NCBI GenBank assembly: GCA_023627715.1
Contig: JAMAHW010000017.1
Location: forward strand, 1 to 64,000
Source: Periconia sp. R9002
Lineage: Eukaryota > Ascomycota > Dothideomycetes > Pleosporales > Periconiaceae
Reading direction: 5' to 3'
DNA: 64,000 nt
Shown here piece by piece: positions 23,898 through 33,991 of this stretch. Position 1 is the first letter of the stretch; each line of letters starts with the position of its first letter. The notes beneath the pieces are model-generated. The model saw only the letters and a program-made list of their open reading frames with translations. It searched no databases and was not told the origin of the DNA. The translations under genes were made by a program, and so were the position numbers.

Positions 23898-26432
23898 TTA
23901 CAATTCATCTCGGACGTGCCCACCTTCAAGGTCGGGCATGCTCATAATCTTAACAACCAAGCTCGTCCATCCTGTGAAGTGCTGCGTGCGTTGTCCCTTC
24001 CCTGTCTCAGGGTTGTATTGCTCCCACGCGAACCCAGTTTCCTTCCATGAATTATATACGGTGTTGACTAGGTTTTTGCGTAAAGCGATATAAAGAGTCT
24101 TTGCTCTTTCCTGATGTGGGCCTTTTTTCTGGGCAACGCTCTGCATGTGTGTTAGCAAACATAGTAAGTAACAGACATAATAGTGTGAATGAGACGTACG
24201 AGAAGCTGTTGCACAGCGAGATAATTCATGTTGACCCAAATAGGGCCACACCAGTAGTCCTCTCCGGTGTGGTAGAACTCGCTACTCTTGCTCAAACTCC
24301 TGAGGCCAAACTCTGTCCATAGTTGGTCTTCATCGGCGATAAGGTCAAGAATGGCGCCGAGTTTCTTGCTGTCCTTGTCCACTAAACCGGTAAGGAATGG
24401 GAACAGAGAGATGTAACCTTTGTGGCAAACGAGGCTGTTCTCCTCATAGTCATCGATAGTTGCATCGCAGTAGGCTTTGTCTTTCTCGCTCCAGTGAAGA
24501 TCGTCAATGTTCTTAATGATAGCCTCTTCGTATTTTGCGAATTCAGCCGCATCGTCCTGCTCGTCAAGGTAGACTGCAATGCGGCGAATGGACCTCGTCA
24601 TTAGACCGACCCAACTGATGAGGTCAATATGCAACTCTCCAGGATGCGGAGGCTGCGCGCGCGGATAGTCGTCCAAACCGGAAGTTAAGATAAGTCTGGG
24701 GGTGCGTCCTCTCCAGCGATATCCTTCCTTAGTGGAGAAGGCTTCGCGATCGTAGCTCTTGATGTCACCAGCTTGCGTCTTTCTGAACCAGAAGTAGTGC
24801 CGCTTGAGCAACGGATACAATGTCCTCAGATACTGCAATGCTGCCTCCCGATTCGCGAGTTGCATGTAGTACGATTTCTCAGCCAATACCTTGGAGTTAC
24901 TGGTGTCAGTTAGGGTGGCATCGAGTTTGTCGAGAAATGAGGTGATGACCATGAAAAGCGTTGGCGGGTTAGCATAGTGCGGGTACTGAACTTGAAATTC
25001 CTCTGGGACTTTGCTGCGGGCTTCAGGTCCTAGAATTTGCTCACGACCAATCCACCCATCCTCGTCCATTAGATTGAACCAACTTTTGACGATGTCGAGT
25101 GTCAGATCGGCGTCCCAGTCAATGACAGGGAGAAGGTGAAAACCTTCATCCCAGAGGAAACCCCGAGGGAAAAACGGACGCGAAGGAATGCTGGTGTACA
25201 ACTGATTAGGCCCCTCAAACTGTGCCTGGTTCCGGCTGCGTGCCTCCTCAGCATCTTCCCAGAAACCTTCGTTATCTTCTTCATAAGCAGGATCATAGGA
25301 ACGATCCACTCTCGAATCACCATAGAAATAGCCAATGCCACCAATTAAATTGGAAAACAAGGACTTGGAAAACTCCTCATATCGCTCTTTGACAAAGGGG
25401 GGCTGTGGCTTGAAAATTTTGGTAAATCTTGATGAGAATCCCGAGGTAACAGATTTGATCTGCTGGGTAAGATCGGCTGATGTAATGGGCTGGGGAGCTG
25501 ATGCGGACGAAAAGAGAATGTCAAATTCGAATGCTCCCTCAAAAACCTTTTGAATCATATGAAAGTTCCCTCGGCCAGGCTGATGCTTGATTGTATAGAT
25601 CTGTGCAGGAGGTGGTGGATTGTCTTCGCCGTACTTTGGTAGTAGCTGATCGATCTCACTCTTCAACTGAGAGAAGAGCACGGCCTTGGTCTGCCACAGC
25701 GCTTCCTCGGGAACCTGTGCACTATGTACAAAAGTGCGGTCCAGCGGCTTATCTTGATAGCTGGGGTGTCCTGTCACAGGATGATCACCTTTCCCCTCGG
25801 TAACCTTGATTTCAAAATCGCCCAATTCAAGAGTCTGACCTCTCAATGTTACGTCCCCTTCGGCACCTGTATCCTCTGCCACATCTTGCGCTTGTAGCAG
25901 ACCGAGACCCTCCAACGTATGGTACCAGATCACAGTGGTTTTCAGACCAGGCGAGGCGTCCTCTCGCGGGGTGCCCTTGATTCTTGCTCCCCAGCTGCCC
26001 CCATGTTCGCCGCCAGGGAATTTGATGAATTCGGTAGTGATATCAATGTGATTGGCAGGATCGTGGATCGTTTGTCGGCCACCGCTTCGCACATCGTATT
26101 CATCCCAACCGTAGCCGTCTAGTTCGTGCTGTTCGCAAGTGTGTCGGAAAGCTGCGATTGTCAGGCATTGAACACAGCAACTAGGTTGATTACATACTAT
26201 TCTGCACACTATGATCTTCTACTTTTGTCCAAAGGAGACCACCCATCAGACTCTTTGGAATTCTAGGGCGCACACCGAAATAAAGGTTGGGACGATACGG
26301 GCCCCATAGCAAGCTGGCGTTAGTTGCCTTCTCAATCTCAGCGACCTGCGCAGCAACGAGAGAAGTTTGAGACAATAAAGCAAAAATGAAGCTCTTCATG
26401 AGGCCATTGCCTCGTCTGGAGTTGCGCCCCAT
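23898..26432 (-). CDS. CWH41: Mannosyl-oligosaccharide glucosidase I (GH63)
   Basis: ER glucosidase I, which removes the terminal alpha-1,2-glucose from the newly transferred N-glycan. Three exons are inferred: 26432-26198, 26151-24200 and 24140-23898, giving 809 residues. A short basic N-tail and a hydrophobic segment (MKSFIFALLSQTSLVAA) act as signal or anchor. The family start LLWGPYRPNLYFGVRPR follows, then the N-terminal beta domain and the (alpha/alpha)6 catalytic domain with FPRGFLWDEGFHLLPV, TSGLDDYPRAQPPHPGELHIDL and, near the end, WEQYNPETGKGQ, segments that hold family catalytic acids. Both introns restore conserved blocks in phase. ATGs at 26444, 26432 and 26399 are in frame; 26432 has the best context (A at -3, G at +4), and 26399 would give a bare signal peptide. 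Confidence 0.92.
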
Positions 26433-26987
26433 AGTTTCGAGCATGTGTGTGGGAGGCTCGACCTCAGAGCTACTGTGGGGGTTTTGGACACATTGCGCAC
26501 GGCTGCGCGCTAATAGCGGAGCAGGCATGGGGGTGCTAGCCGAATCGGGATCATCACAGTTGCATGGCATCAATCGCACATTGCGTGGTTTTGAGAGACA
26601 TGTAAGGTTATCAATTTTTGAGCATCTGCAGTTTGCTGGTAATACAAGCCTCATTCAGGATATGGGCAACCCCCAGCTCTTGTGCATTTATTGCACTGCC
26701 CTGATGCGCTTCCACTCGGCAAAAACCTCCACTGAGTTTCACTGTCAACGACTGTAGAATGGAAAAGGCTGGTAGAGTGCCATAAGAAAGGTGGCCATAC
26801 CATGAGTTTTTTGCTCCAGATATGTGATTAGCGGTGGCCCTTTCTAAGCTTCGTCGCTTGCAGCGTGGCTAACGCTCCGTATTGCAATACAGCGAACTGA
26901 CGATGAAGGAACGGCGCCCTAAAGTGCAGCTCAATGGTTCCGCCTGTCGGATGATGATAAACGACCCAAGCCGTGACTGGTCGTTTT
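26433..26987. other. Intergenic region upstream of GH63 gene
   Basis: 555 bp holding the glucosidase promoter and the 3' flank of the snRNP gene. No other feature is recognised. Confidence 0.5.
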
Positions 26988-27635
26988 TTATACTCTGGAT
27001 GGTGAAAGTGGCCTGTTGAAGCCGCCCTGTCGGTTCATGTACTGTCGAGCCTCCATACGCTTATCTTTCCGAACGCCGTAGTTCTTGTCGTTTCCAGGTA
27101 CCTTCTTGTTCTTGGTACTTTTGAACCGTGCAAAGCCCATTATCTGCGCTATTTCCCATGTTTCATCGTCCATTCCTTCCGGTCTGTCGCGGTGCGGTTG
27201 CTCGTCCTCCATTGTAGCATCTGGCACATCCTCCTTCTCATTGTCTACACGCGGAGCATTTGGAGGTTTTACTGGTCCAGAATCGGATTTATGATCTGCG
27301 CGAGGTCCAGATGGTGCACCGCGGGGACCTTTGGGTGCATCACGTTGTGGTCGCGCATCGCGTGGACCGCGGTCGCGGTCATCTCGATCATAGCGTCGGT
27401 CGCTGCGCTCGGATCCTCTCCCTTTCTTGTCTCGATCATCGCGGCGAACAGGTGATCGTGATCGGTAACGCCCATCACGGCCGCCGCGCTCTCGGCGTGG
27501 GCTTCGTGAACGGTTGCGACGGTCGTCTGGTGTGTCTCTGCGATCACGACGGTCTCGCGGGGCACGAGGTCCATCGTCTCTATCGCGATATCGGTCGCGC
27601 GGACGGTCGCCGTCATCGCGTCGATTGTTGGCCAT
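26988..27635 (-). CDS. U4/U6.U5 tri-snRNP-associated 27-kDa protein (SNRNP27-like)
   Basis: Spliceosomal tri-snRNP protein of the SNRNP27 family (PF08648), acting in the nucleus during pre-mRNA splicing. Single exon of 215 residues. The first 140 residues are an RS/RD-type domain built of Arg-Asp, Arg-Ser and Arg-Gly dipeptides. The conserved C-terminal domain (about residues 160-215) contains DETWEIAQIMGFARF, KNKKVPGND and the hallmark RQYMNRQGGFNRPL. The ATG at 27635 begins MANNRRDDGD; an in-frame ATG at 27710 would add 25 residues that do not resemble the family. The repeated codons of the RS domain produce long spurious frames on the other strand. Confidence 0.88.
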   Translation of the reverse strand: MANNRRDDGDRPRDRYRDRDDGPRAPRDRRDRRDTPDDRRNRSRSPRRERGGRDGRYRSRSPVRRDDRDKKGRGSERSDRRYDRDDRDRGPRDARPQRDAPKGPRGAPSGPRADHKSDSGPVKPPNAPRVDNEKEDVPDATMEDEQPHRDRPEGMDDETWEIAQIMGFARFKSTKNKKVPGNDKNYGVRKDKRMEARQYMNRQGGFNRPLSPSRV

Positions 27636-28198
27636 GGCAGGGTACGCGGGGGGTGAGTTGGAAGTTGTAGAGAGACTGACTATTGACGTACGGAAAAGGT
27701 CAAGATTCATGAGGCTAACTAAGAGAAGCTAAGACTCAACCGTTGCCTAGCCACGTGATCCTTCTCTCACACACTGGCACCAGTTACATGTAGGTGTATC
27801 ACCATAGAAACATTTGCCTAGATTTCAAGTATGATACGTGCTTGGAATTCAGCATCATTAATTGCTTTTGAAATATGTGAGTAGTGTAATTAGAATTCAC
27901 ATGGCGGCCACGAGAGAGTTCCGTTCAAATTTTAGTGGAGTACATAGAGTGAACCGCCATTCTACCCTTGTGTCCTATCGCAATCTTTTACAAAGCACAT
28001 CTTTCCAATGACAACTCTCTGCAATCGTGCAAGCATTCGCGTATCGTTGAATGCATTTGGCTGTGGAACAGTTCAGAACTGGAGCAACGGATAGATCTGC
28101 GCTAGCAGGGGTCCCGCCGATCAACGGTGGGACGAAACTTGACGTCCACCTAGGTTCAAGTGTTCGAAGTTTCGAAGTACACCACCAACACCGCCAGC
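27636..28198. promoter_or_regulatory. Divergent promoter region, SNRNP27-like / DUF2011-like
   Basis: 563 bp between divergent start codons; it should contain both promoters. I name no specific motif. Confidence 0.4.
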
Positions 28199-29010
28199 AT
28201 GTTTGCTGCATCTACTGCCAAAAGGTTGGAAATCCCTAAAAATCGCACTTACATGATTCGTGTTGCTAATTAAGTTTAAGAGTTGGTCGCAATGAGCTAA
28301 ACTCACCTGAGGAATCACCTCGCTCCTCTCCCGACCCCGACCTTACAGAGCTTCTACGCTCGCGCTCCCGCACCGAGTACGACTTCACAAATGCAATAGC
28401 TTCTACCCCAGATCCTCATGCAGAGCTTTCTGCTAGCGAAGATGAGGCGGAACTCATACTATTTGCGGGAGCACCGAATACTCAACAGTCGTCTCACAAG
28501 ATCCGACTAGCATCGCCAGATGCCACAAGCGGCGAGCCCGGGCTGTTATTGAAGAAGCCTAAATCGTATTATTTTGCAGGGGAATTGTCAAAGCATAGAG
28601 AGGAAGAGTTGCGGGCTTCAGCATTGACTGGCGAGGCGATCCTGGAAATGTCAAAAATCCCGTGGCCCGGCTGCGCATTGCCTTGGAAGGTACAGACCGT
28701 CACTGCCGCGGGGATGAAGAAGGCAGTTCTTGTCGGTCATCCTCCTTCCATAGTCACCGTTGAGGAGAAGACTCATAAGAAGACGCGAAAGAACAAAAAA
28801 ACCAGGATCGCGCTGCGGAAGAAATTGCAAGCCGCCAAAGGGAAAGAAGCAGAGAGGGCCCGACTTGCGCAGGAGAGGGAAGATGCGGAACGAGAGAAGC
28901 GGACCAAAAGAAATCGGGAGAAGAAAGTCAAGAAAAAGGCGCGCGAAAAAGCTAAGAAGGAAGCTGATGATGGAGAGTCTAGCAAGATTCTCGCTCAAAG
29001 CGAGGACTGA
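28199..29010 (+). CDS. DUF2011-like fungal protein, likely nuclear
   Basis: Fungal protein of unknown function resembling DUF2011 (PF09428). Two exons, 28199-28224 and 28281-29010, give 251 residues. The first exon encodes only MFAASTAK plus two bases of Arg; splicing (56-bp intron) completes the AKRV start typical of these proteins, which is why this tiny exon was chosen. The middle has an acidic stretch (ELSASEDEAELILF), then KPKSYYFAGEL and a conserved-looking ILEMSKIPWPGCALPWKV block. The last 90 residues are a highly charged Lys/Arg/Glu helix with several nuclear-localisation-like clusters (RTKRNREKKVKKKAREKAKK). A nuclear or nucleolar role is inferred from composition only. Confidence 0.68.
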
Positions 29011-29370
29011 ACAGACAAGAGGGTTCGAGGGCTATGCTTTTGCAATTGCAACAGCTTTTTAGTTGATGTAAGATGGATTCCTCTCGCAGGACGCTTGTGG
29101 TGCTATCGGCGCTTCACCTCTGGAATGGACGGTACGATAAGGATCTGTGCTTGGTTCTGGTAATAGGACTTGCGTCACGTTTGTTTACTATCAACTCATG
29201 CTAGGGTCGCAATTAGGGCGTCGCAAACTTGGCCCTAGCTCAATGTATAACACCAAACAACATTGCGCATTCGACTATATTATTTCGATTTTTCCACGAA
29301 CTTATTCCCACCCGCCTATTGCCTTGGAACTGAACAGCAATATCCTTGGGCAGTTGCAACGCGATTACAG
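29011..29370. other. Intergenic region, probably with the 5' exon of the next gene
   Basis: 360 bp that should hold the promoter and a short first exon of the following gene. Two candidates: ATG at 29125 with a donor at 29132 (splicing to 29371 would give MDDQNSKAK), or ATG at 29197 with a donor just after CTAGG. I cannot decide between them. Confidence 0.35.
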
Positions 29371-30533
29371 ATCAAAACTCCAAGGCGAAGCAGGCTGCAC
29401 CTGCCCAGGCCCGGCCACTCGACCACGAGCAGGAGGACCCCGTCACTCTCCCCACTTTCCGCCTCGACCAACACCCGACCATCCCAGCGCTTTACCAGAC
29501 GTACATCGATGGCTTTAAACAAGGCGCGCCCAAGGCCCTCCAACTCCAGCGCGCTAAAGATCTTGCCCTCGCGCTTCTCCAACACTATTACCCCAAATCT
29601 CAAGGCTTCACTGTCACACCAATAGAGCAACTAAACATCGCGCGCCACGGATGGAACTTCTGGCTGGCTCCAAGCGACTACAACCCGATGGATAAGAAGT
29701 TTAAGCTACCGGCTTTTAAGGGCCCTTTCGATGCCAATCTGCACCGCATCCTACCCGAGCATATCACCTCATACTGCGTTTATAGTGAGCAGGAATTCTA
29801 CGAAGATAGTGACGACAGTGACCAAGACATTGAGAAAAACGAAGATCTTCAACATGATCAACCTGACGACAATGACCAAGACAATGACCAAGACAACGGG
29901 GAAAACGACGATCTTGAACATGATCAACCCTCCTCTACGGATGCCGTCACGTCTAAACAAAGCCCCACGATCAAAAGGCTCGTCGAGCATACGTACTTCA
30001 CAATCCTTCTCGACGATCTCTCAACCTTCCCGCGCTGGGTGCCCGACTCGCTTCAGCAGTCAAATGACAAGCTTGTATGCAATCCTCGCCACGACATCTT
30101 ACGCTACGCCCTTGGCGTCGTTGCGCGCATCAGTAAAGGGTACGGATACATCCTCCTCGGTCCCCGTCTCGAAGCATACACGTACGATTGGCAAGGTGAG
30201 CATGACCCGGACAAATTTAATCCCCCACTTAAAGTGAAGTTGCCGCGTGCAATGGCCGAGCTGAAGGCGCTCATGCCGGACGCGGAACCTACCCCCTGGA
30301 AAAAGAACATTAAGGTCTTTGATCCTGACCCAATGAAACGTGTAGGTGAAAATGGGGCTGTCGATCTCAAGGAAGCTGATGGGTTGAAGAAGGTGAGCGA
30401 GTTGTTTGGGAAGCTTGTTGAGAGCGAGGTGTATTATCAAGAAGGATTTGTCTGTGATGGTGCGAGGCTGGATTGGGGTAAATTTTATCATCCTGATGAC
30501 GATATTGATGACGATGTGGTTATGGAAGATTGA
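29371..30533 (+). CDS. Hypothetical protein with an acidic repeat (5' exon unresolved)
   Basis: Unknown protein of about 387 residues in its main exon. The frame is open from 29334 but has no ATG for more than 110 codons, while the sequence from about 29371 already looks coding, so a short upstream exon is likely; the start given is a probable acceptor (ATTACAG). The N-terminal half is folded-looking with TLPTFRLDQHP, YIDGFKQGAPKALQLQRAK and LNIARHGWNFWLAPSDYNP. An acidic Asp/Asn/Gln segment (about residues 145-200) holds two copies of a DL(Q/E)HDQP motif separated by DNDQDNDQDN. A second ordered part contains LEHTYF-like and LGVVARISKGYGYILLGPR sequence, and the tail is Asp-rich. I recognise no domain. 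Confidence 0.6.
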
Positions 30534-31139
30534 GGACGGCTTTGACTGATCGAGCATGGTGGATTGATGGGAATGTAGCAAAGCTGCAGAGTTTGGATAC
30601 ATTGGCTCCTACCAAGTACATGATATTGGAATATGGGCAGTCCCCGAATAGTGCTAGAATACAACAAATGACTTTCAACATGCAGCTTTTCGACATAATT
30701 GTGATGCTAAGCAGCAGTAACCACAACTTCTAAGATCACTTGCAGAGAGTCGAGAAGATAGTACTTTCCAATTGACATGATAATGTAGCTTGCCAGCTCT
30801 CTATACCAAGCAACGAAGCAACGACCAACCAGTGCAAATGCCAACTTCATCAAGTACCGCCGACACACTACCTCCGAATGCTCTGCCGCTGGTGTTAGTT
30901 CTTGCTATTTATTCGATCATTGTCTATTGCCCAATGTCTTTCTTGTACTCTTCTTTTACTACCACGCGGCCACAACCAGACAAACGAAAGAAGACGAAGG
31001 CAATAAATTTCAGCTAACCTTCCAATCTAGTTCAACTCCCAGAAGAAAAAAGGGATCTCCCCTGTGTCATAAAAACAAACATATTAAACCACTTCTTCGA
31101 CCTTCTTATTGTCTAAGCTCCAATATCAGATTATCCTTC
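30534..31139. other. Convergent intergenic region
   Basis: 606 bp between two converging genes, AT-rich, with no gene seen. Confidence 0.5.
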
Positions 31140-31772
31140 CTATGGATAGACTGTCAGTGGTTGTGTTGCACCGCATCCTTGGCATTTCCCCAAAATGGTC
31201 ATCTTTTCCGACCTTGTAGACTCCAGTTCGCGTTCTATCCGACCGAAGCGCCAGGTTTCGAGAAGCTCCAAGAGCATATAGGAATAGATGAAATGGAAGA
31301 AAAATCTAAGCACTATATCTCCACACAGTCTATCCCAGACCAGTCCGATAGAAACAGAAGCTACCGATATCAAGATAACGTAGATGCCGGACGGTATGTA
31401 GGTGGGCTGGCGAAGTGCGATCGGGGTGTCGTGTTTGGTTTGGAAAATCGCGCCGATGATGAAGAGCACTGAGGTGAAGAGGGGGAGGAGGAGTGGGCAG
31501 ATCTTGATTATGTGGTAGATAGTGGGAGACTGGAGCGAGAGTGTCCAGATGGCGAGTTCCGATGGGTATTCCTCATAAAGGGAGGGGTATGCAGGCGGTG
31601 GGATATCGTGTTGATCCCTGAATTCTTCTTCTTCAGAAGGCCAGTCATCGGAGGAATCTGGATCGACATCGTCTTCGGGAGCCAGATCAATGTGATCTGT
31701 TACCTTGCATTCTTGTGCGGTAGTCGGTTGAACGTAATCTGCTGGCTGGACCTTAGATTCGAAGGCAGACAT
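31140..31772 (-). CDS. Hypothetical three-TM membrane protein
   Basis: Single-exon 210-residue protein with no recognised family. The N-terminal 80 residues are soluble and acidic (APEDDVDPDSSDDWPSEEEE). Three hydrophobic segments follow at about residues 90-113, 123-145 and 152-170. The C-terminal 40 residues are charged and include KCQGCG. The start ATG at 31772 opens the frame directly after the upstream non-coding sequence. Its promoter is shared with the F-box gene on the other strand. Confidence 0.6.
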   Translation of the reverse strand: MSAFESKVQPADYVQPTTAQECKVTDHIDLAPEDDVDPDSSDDWPSEEEEFRDQHDIPPPAYPSLYEEYPSELAIWTLSLQSPTIYHIIKICPLLLPLFTSVLFIIGAIFQTKHDTPIALRQPTYIPSGIYVILISVASVSIGLVWDRLCGDIVLRFFFHFIYSYMLLELLETWRFGRIERELESTRSEKMTILGKCQGCGATQPLTVYP

Positions 31773-32334
31773 GATGAGTTAGATCTCTTGGGTAGTCGAG
31801 AGGGTTCGATGAGAGGTTCCTTATATGGTCAGGCTGGTGAATATGTGTAGATGGCCTTTAAGGTTGAGGAAGTGTGCTGTTTGCGATGTAGGCAGCGAAG
31901 GGGTATAGTAGAAGACCAAAAACTGATATTTTAGAGAATGACCCCTTCATTTTGGATTTTAGTTTGTGGATGTAGAATTTTCGGTTCGCGTCCATAGTGT
32001 TGGTAATCTAGTTGCCATTAATCCTATTAATTACCAAAGTGTACGATTTAATTGGCGAGAAGGCGATATATCACTGAACTACTTCCGGAGCCATTGCATT
32101 AAAAGTGATGTCCCAGGAATAAAATTATTTTTAACGGGGGTGCTATTTGATTCTGTGTCCCGATATCAAGAAAAACTATTTATCTTAGTCTATAGGGTCG
32201 TGAATAGTGCATATATAAAGCCCACTGAGCCCTCGCGCACAAGTTCTTACCTACCTAGGTACATACTACCCTCTACTCTCATACAAACATAGGATCCTCT
32301 TCCAGCTCCAGGAACCAAGCCACACTGAGAAATA
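31773..32334. promoter_or_regulatory. Divergent promoter region with a TACCTAGGTA palindrome
   Basis: 562 bp between divergent start codons. An exact TACCTAGGTA palindrome lies at 32252-32261, 74 bp before the F-box ATG, and a TATATAAA box-like sequence is at about 32212-32219. No gene is supported. Confidence 0.4.
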
Positions 32335-33435
32335 ATGGCCGACTCTTTCCCCATAGAAGCACTCGCACAAAGCACCCATAGCAGAACACCCGATATCCAG
32401 CGCATCGAGGATCTCAAGTACGCACTCTTCCCCTTCGAGTTCCGCTTTCAAAACGAAAACCCACGTGCAAGCAACTCTCTCGGTTTATTTATACAATTAC
32501 CCGCCGAACTTCTTTTCGACATCCTAGAACAGTTGCCAACGCCCTCTCTTCTTGCATTCCGAAACACCAGTGTCTACGCACGACTCGTCGTCGATAAGAT
32601 GCCAAAGTTTCATACTCTGATGAAGCACGCGCCTCAGATCCTTTATGGCATTCTTCTCTTAAAACCATCAATTTCTATGTCTCTTGATGACATTTGGAAG
32701 AAACTGCAGCAAAGGACATGCGACATCTGCGAGGATCTGGCGCCGTACTTCTGGATACCTACCGCAAGGCGTACGTGTTTAACCTGTCTCCATTACCGAT
32801 ACTGGTCACGCACAAGAGTCGAGAAAGATTTTGATAATCGCGTGAGATCTGGTTATACGTATGGTTTTTCTAGGGATACTGTTCCTCCGCCCCTCGGTTC
32901 CAACCCTCCTTCCTACCGGTACAGCCAAACCACTTTTATTAGCGTAAAAATTCCGCGTAGCCAAGGGGGCAGAAAAATCGTCCGCTTCACACAAAGTATA
33001 AAGCTCTACCAGACCCAAAGCGTTGCCAATATCAGCACCATGCGACGACTGGGTTTCTCTCTGCTGCAGAGCCCGCCTGCCAAGTATGATAGGTCGTGGG
33101 AATCATCTACGACAGCGCTCAGGGGTGTGCGTGAGTATCCGGATTGGATCGAGGGGATGAGCGTGATGGGTCTCAGCCATTCACCGAACATTCCACGTTC
33201 CTACTTTGCGACGGTAGCTGCGCCGTGGGTTGATGAAGGAACGGTTGAGATGCCGATGTTTTGTGCTACGTGCTCGTATAATGAAGATTTCTATGAGAGA
33301 GCTTTTTCGAGGGAAGGATTGAGAGAGCATCTCGTGAGGGAGTGTCGGGTTGGCCCGTTTAGTGAGCGTGTTTTGTACGAGAGGTCTCGTCAGTCGGTGC
33401 GTTTTCGGAGTTATAGTTATTATGAGGATAGTTGA
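32335..33435 (+). CDS. F-box domain protein
   Basis: Single-exon 366-residue protein. An F-box lies at about residues 52-95 (IQLPAELLFDILEQLPTPSL, then LLAFRNTSVYARLVV), which would bind Skp1 in an SCF ubiquitin ligase. The middle contains two CxxC pairs (TCDIC and TCLTC, about residues 125-148) and a late CATC, so a small zinc-binding element is possible. The rest, rich in Ser, Arg and Tyr, has no recognised substrate-binding repeat. This pattern is common in lineage-expanded F-box proteins of filamentous fungi, whose targets are mostly unknown. The ATG sits in a good context (AATAATGGCC). Confidence 0.75.
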   Translation: MADSFPIEALAQSTHSRTPDIQRIEDLKYALFPFEFRFQNENPRASNSLGLFIQLPAELLFDILEQLPTPSLLAFRNTSVYARLVVDKMPKFHTLMKHAPQILYGILLLKPSISMSLDDIWKKLQQRTCDICEDLAPYFWIPTARRTCLTCLHYRYWSRTRVEKDFDNRVRSGYTYGFSRDTVPPPLGSNPPSYRYSQTTFISVKIPRSQGGRKIVRFTQSIKLYQTQSVANISTMRRLGFSLLQSPPAKYDRSWESSTTALRGVREYPDWIEGMSVMGLSHSPNIPRSYFATVAAPWVDEGTVEMPMFCATCSYNEDFYERAFSREGLREHLVRECRVGPFSERVLYERSRQSVRFRSYSYYEDS

Positions 33436-33991
33436 ATGGTTTACTTACCTGATAGAAGTCTTTCTGGGTAACTTAATTGAACAATCGCATGCAATATTCA
33501 ATGTAACTTCTTTATTTTCATTTATGTTTCCAGCATGTGGAGTTTCATTCAACTAAGTATTGGAGTTGATAAACACAGAGTCAAAGCAGGAGAACTGTAA
33601 CTGTCATAGCGGTGCAGTGGAAATTAGAATATGTAGGCCAAATTAAACTATGTGATTAAAGCCAGCGGAGAGGTAATCAAAAGACATATGGGTTTGTTGT
33701 AATATTGTTTGCTTAGTCTGCGAGAAGCAAGTAATTAATCCGGTACAGGAAAAAAAGGACCAAAACAGCGCGGGCCATAAGACGAGCGACTCTATTATTG
33801 CCCCAACATCAAAGAATGAAAACTGGAAGCTCAAAGAAGATGTCTACATCTTAACGGAAAAAGTATCTATACCAGCTGATGTTGCGATGTCGTCATTTGC
33901 GTAGCCACAATAACCCACAGACCAGTAGCTCAGCTCAATCACTTGCAGCAGGAGGAAAATGTTTGAATATATACGAATCAAAGCAGTGCAA
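33436..33991. other. Convergent AT-rich intergenic region
   Basis: 556 bp between converging genes with no feature recognised. Confidence 0.5.
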
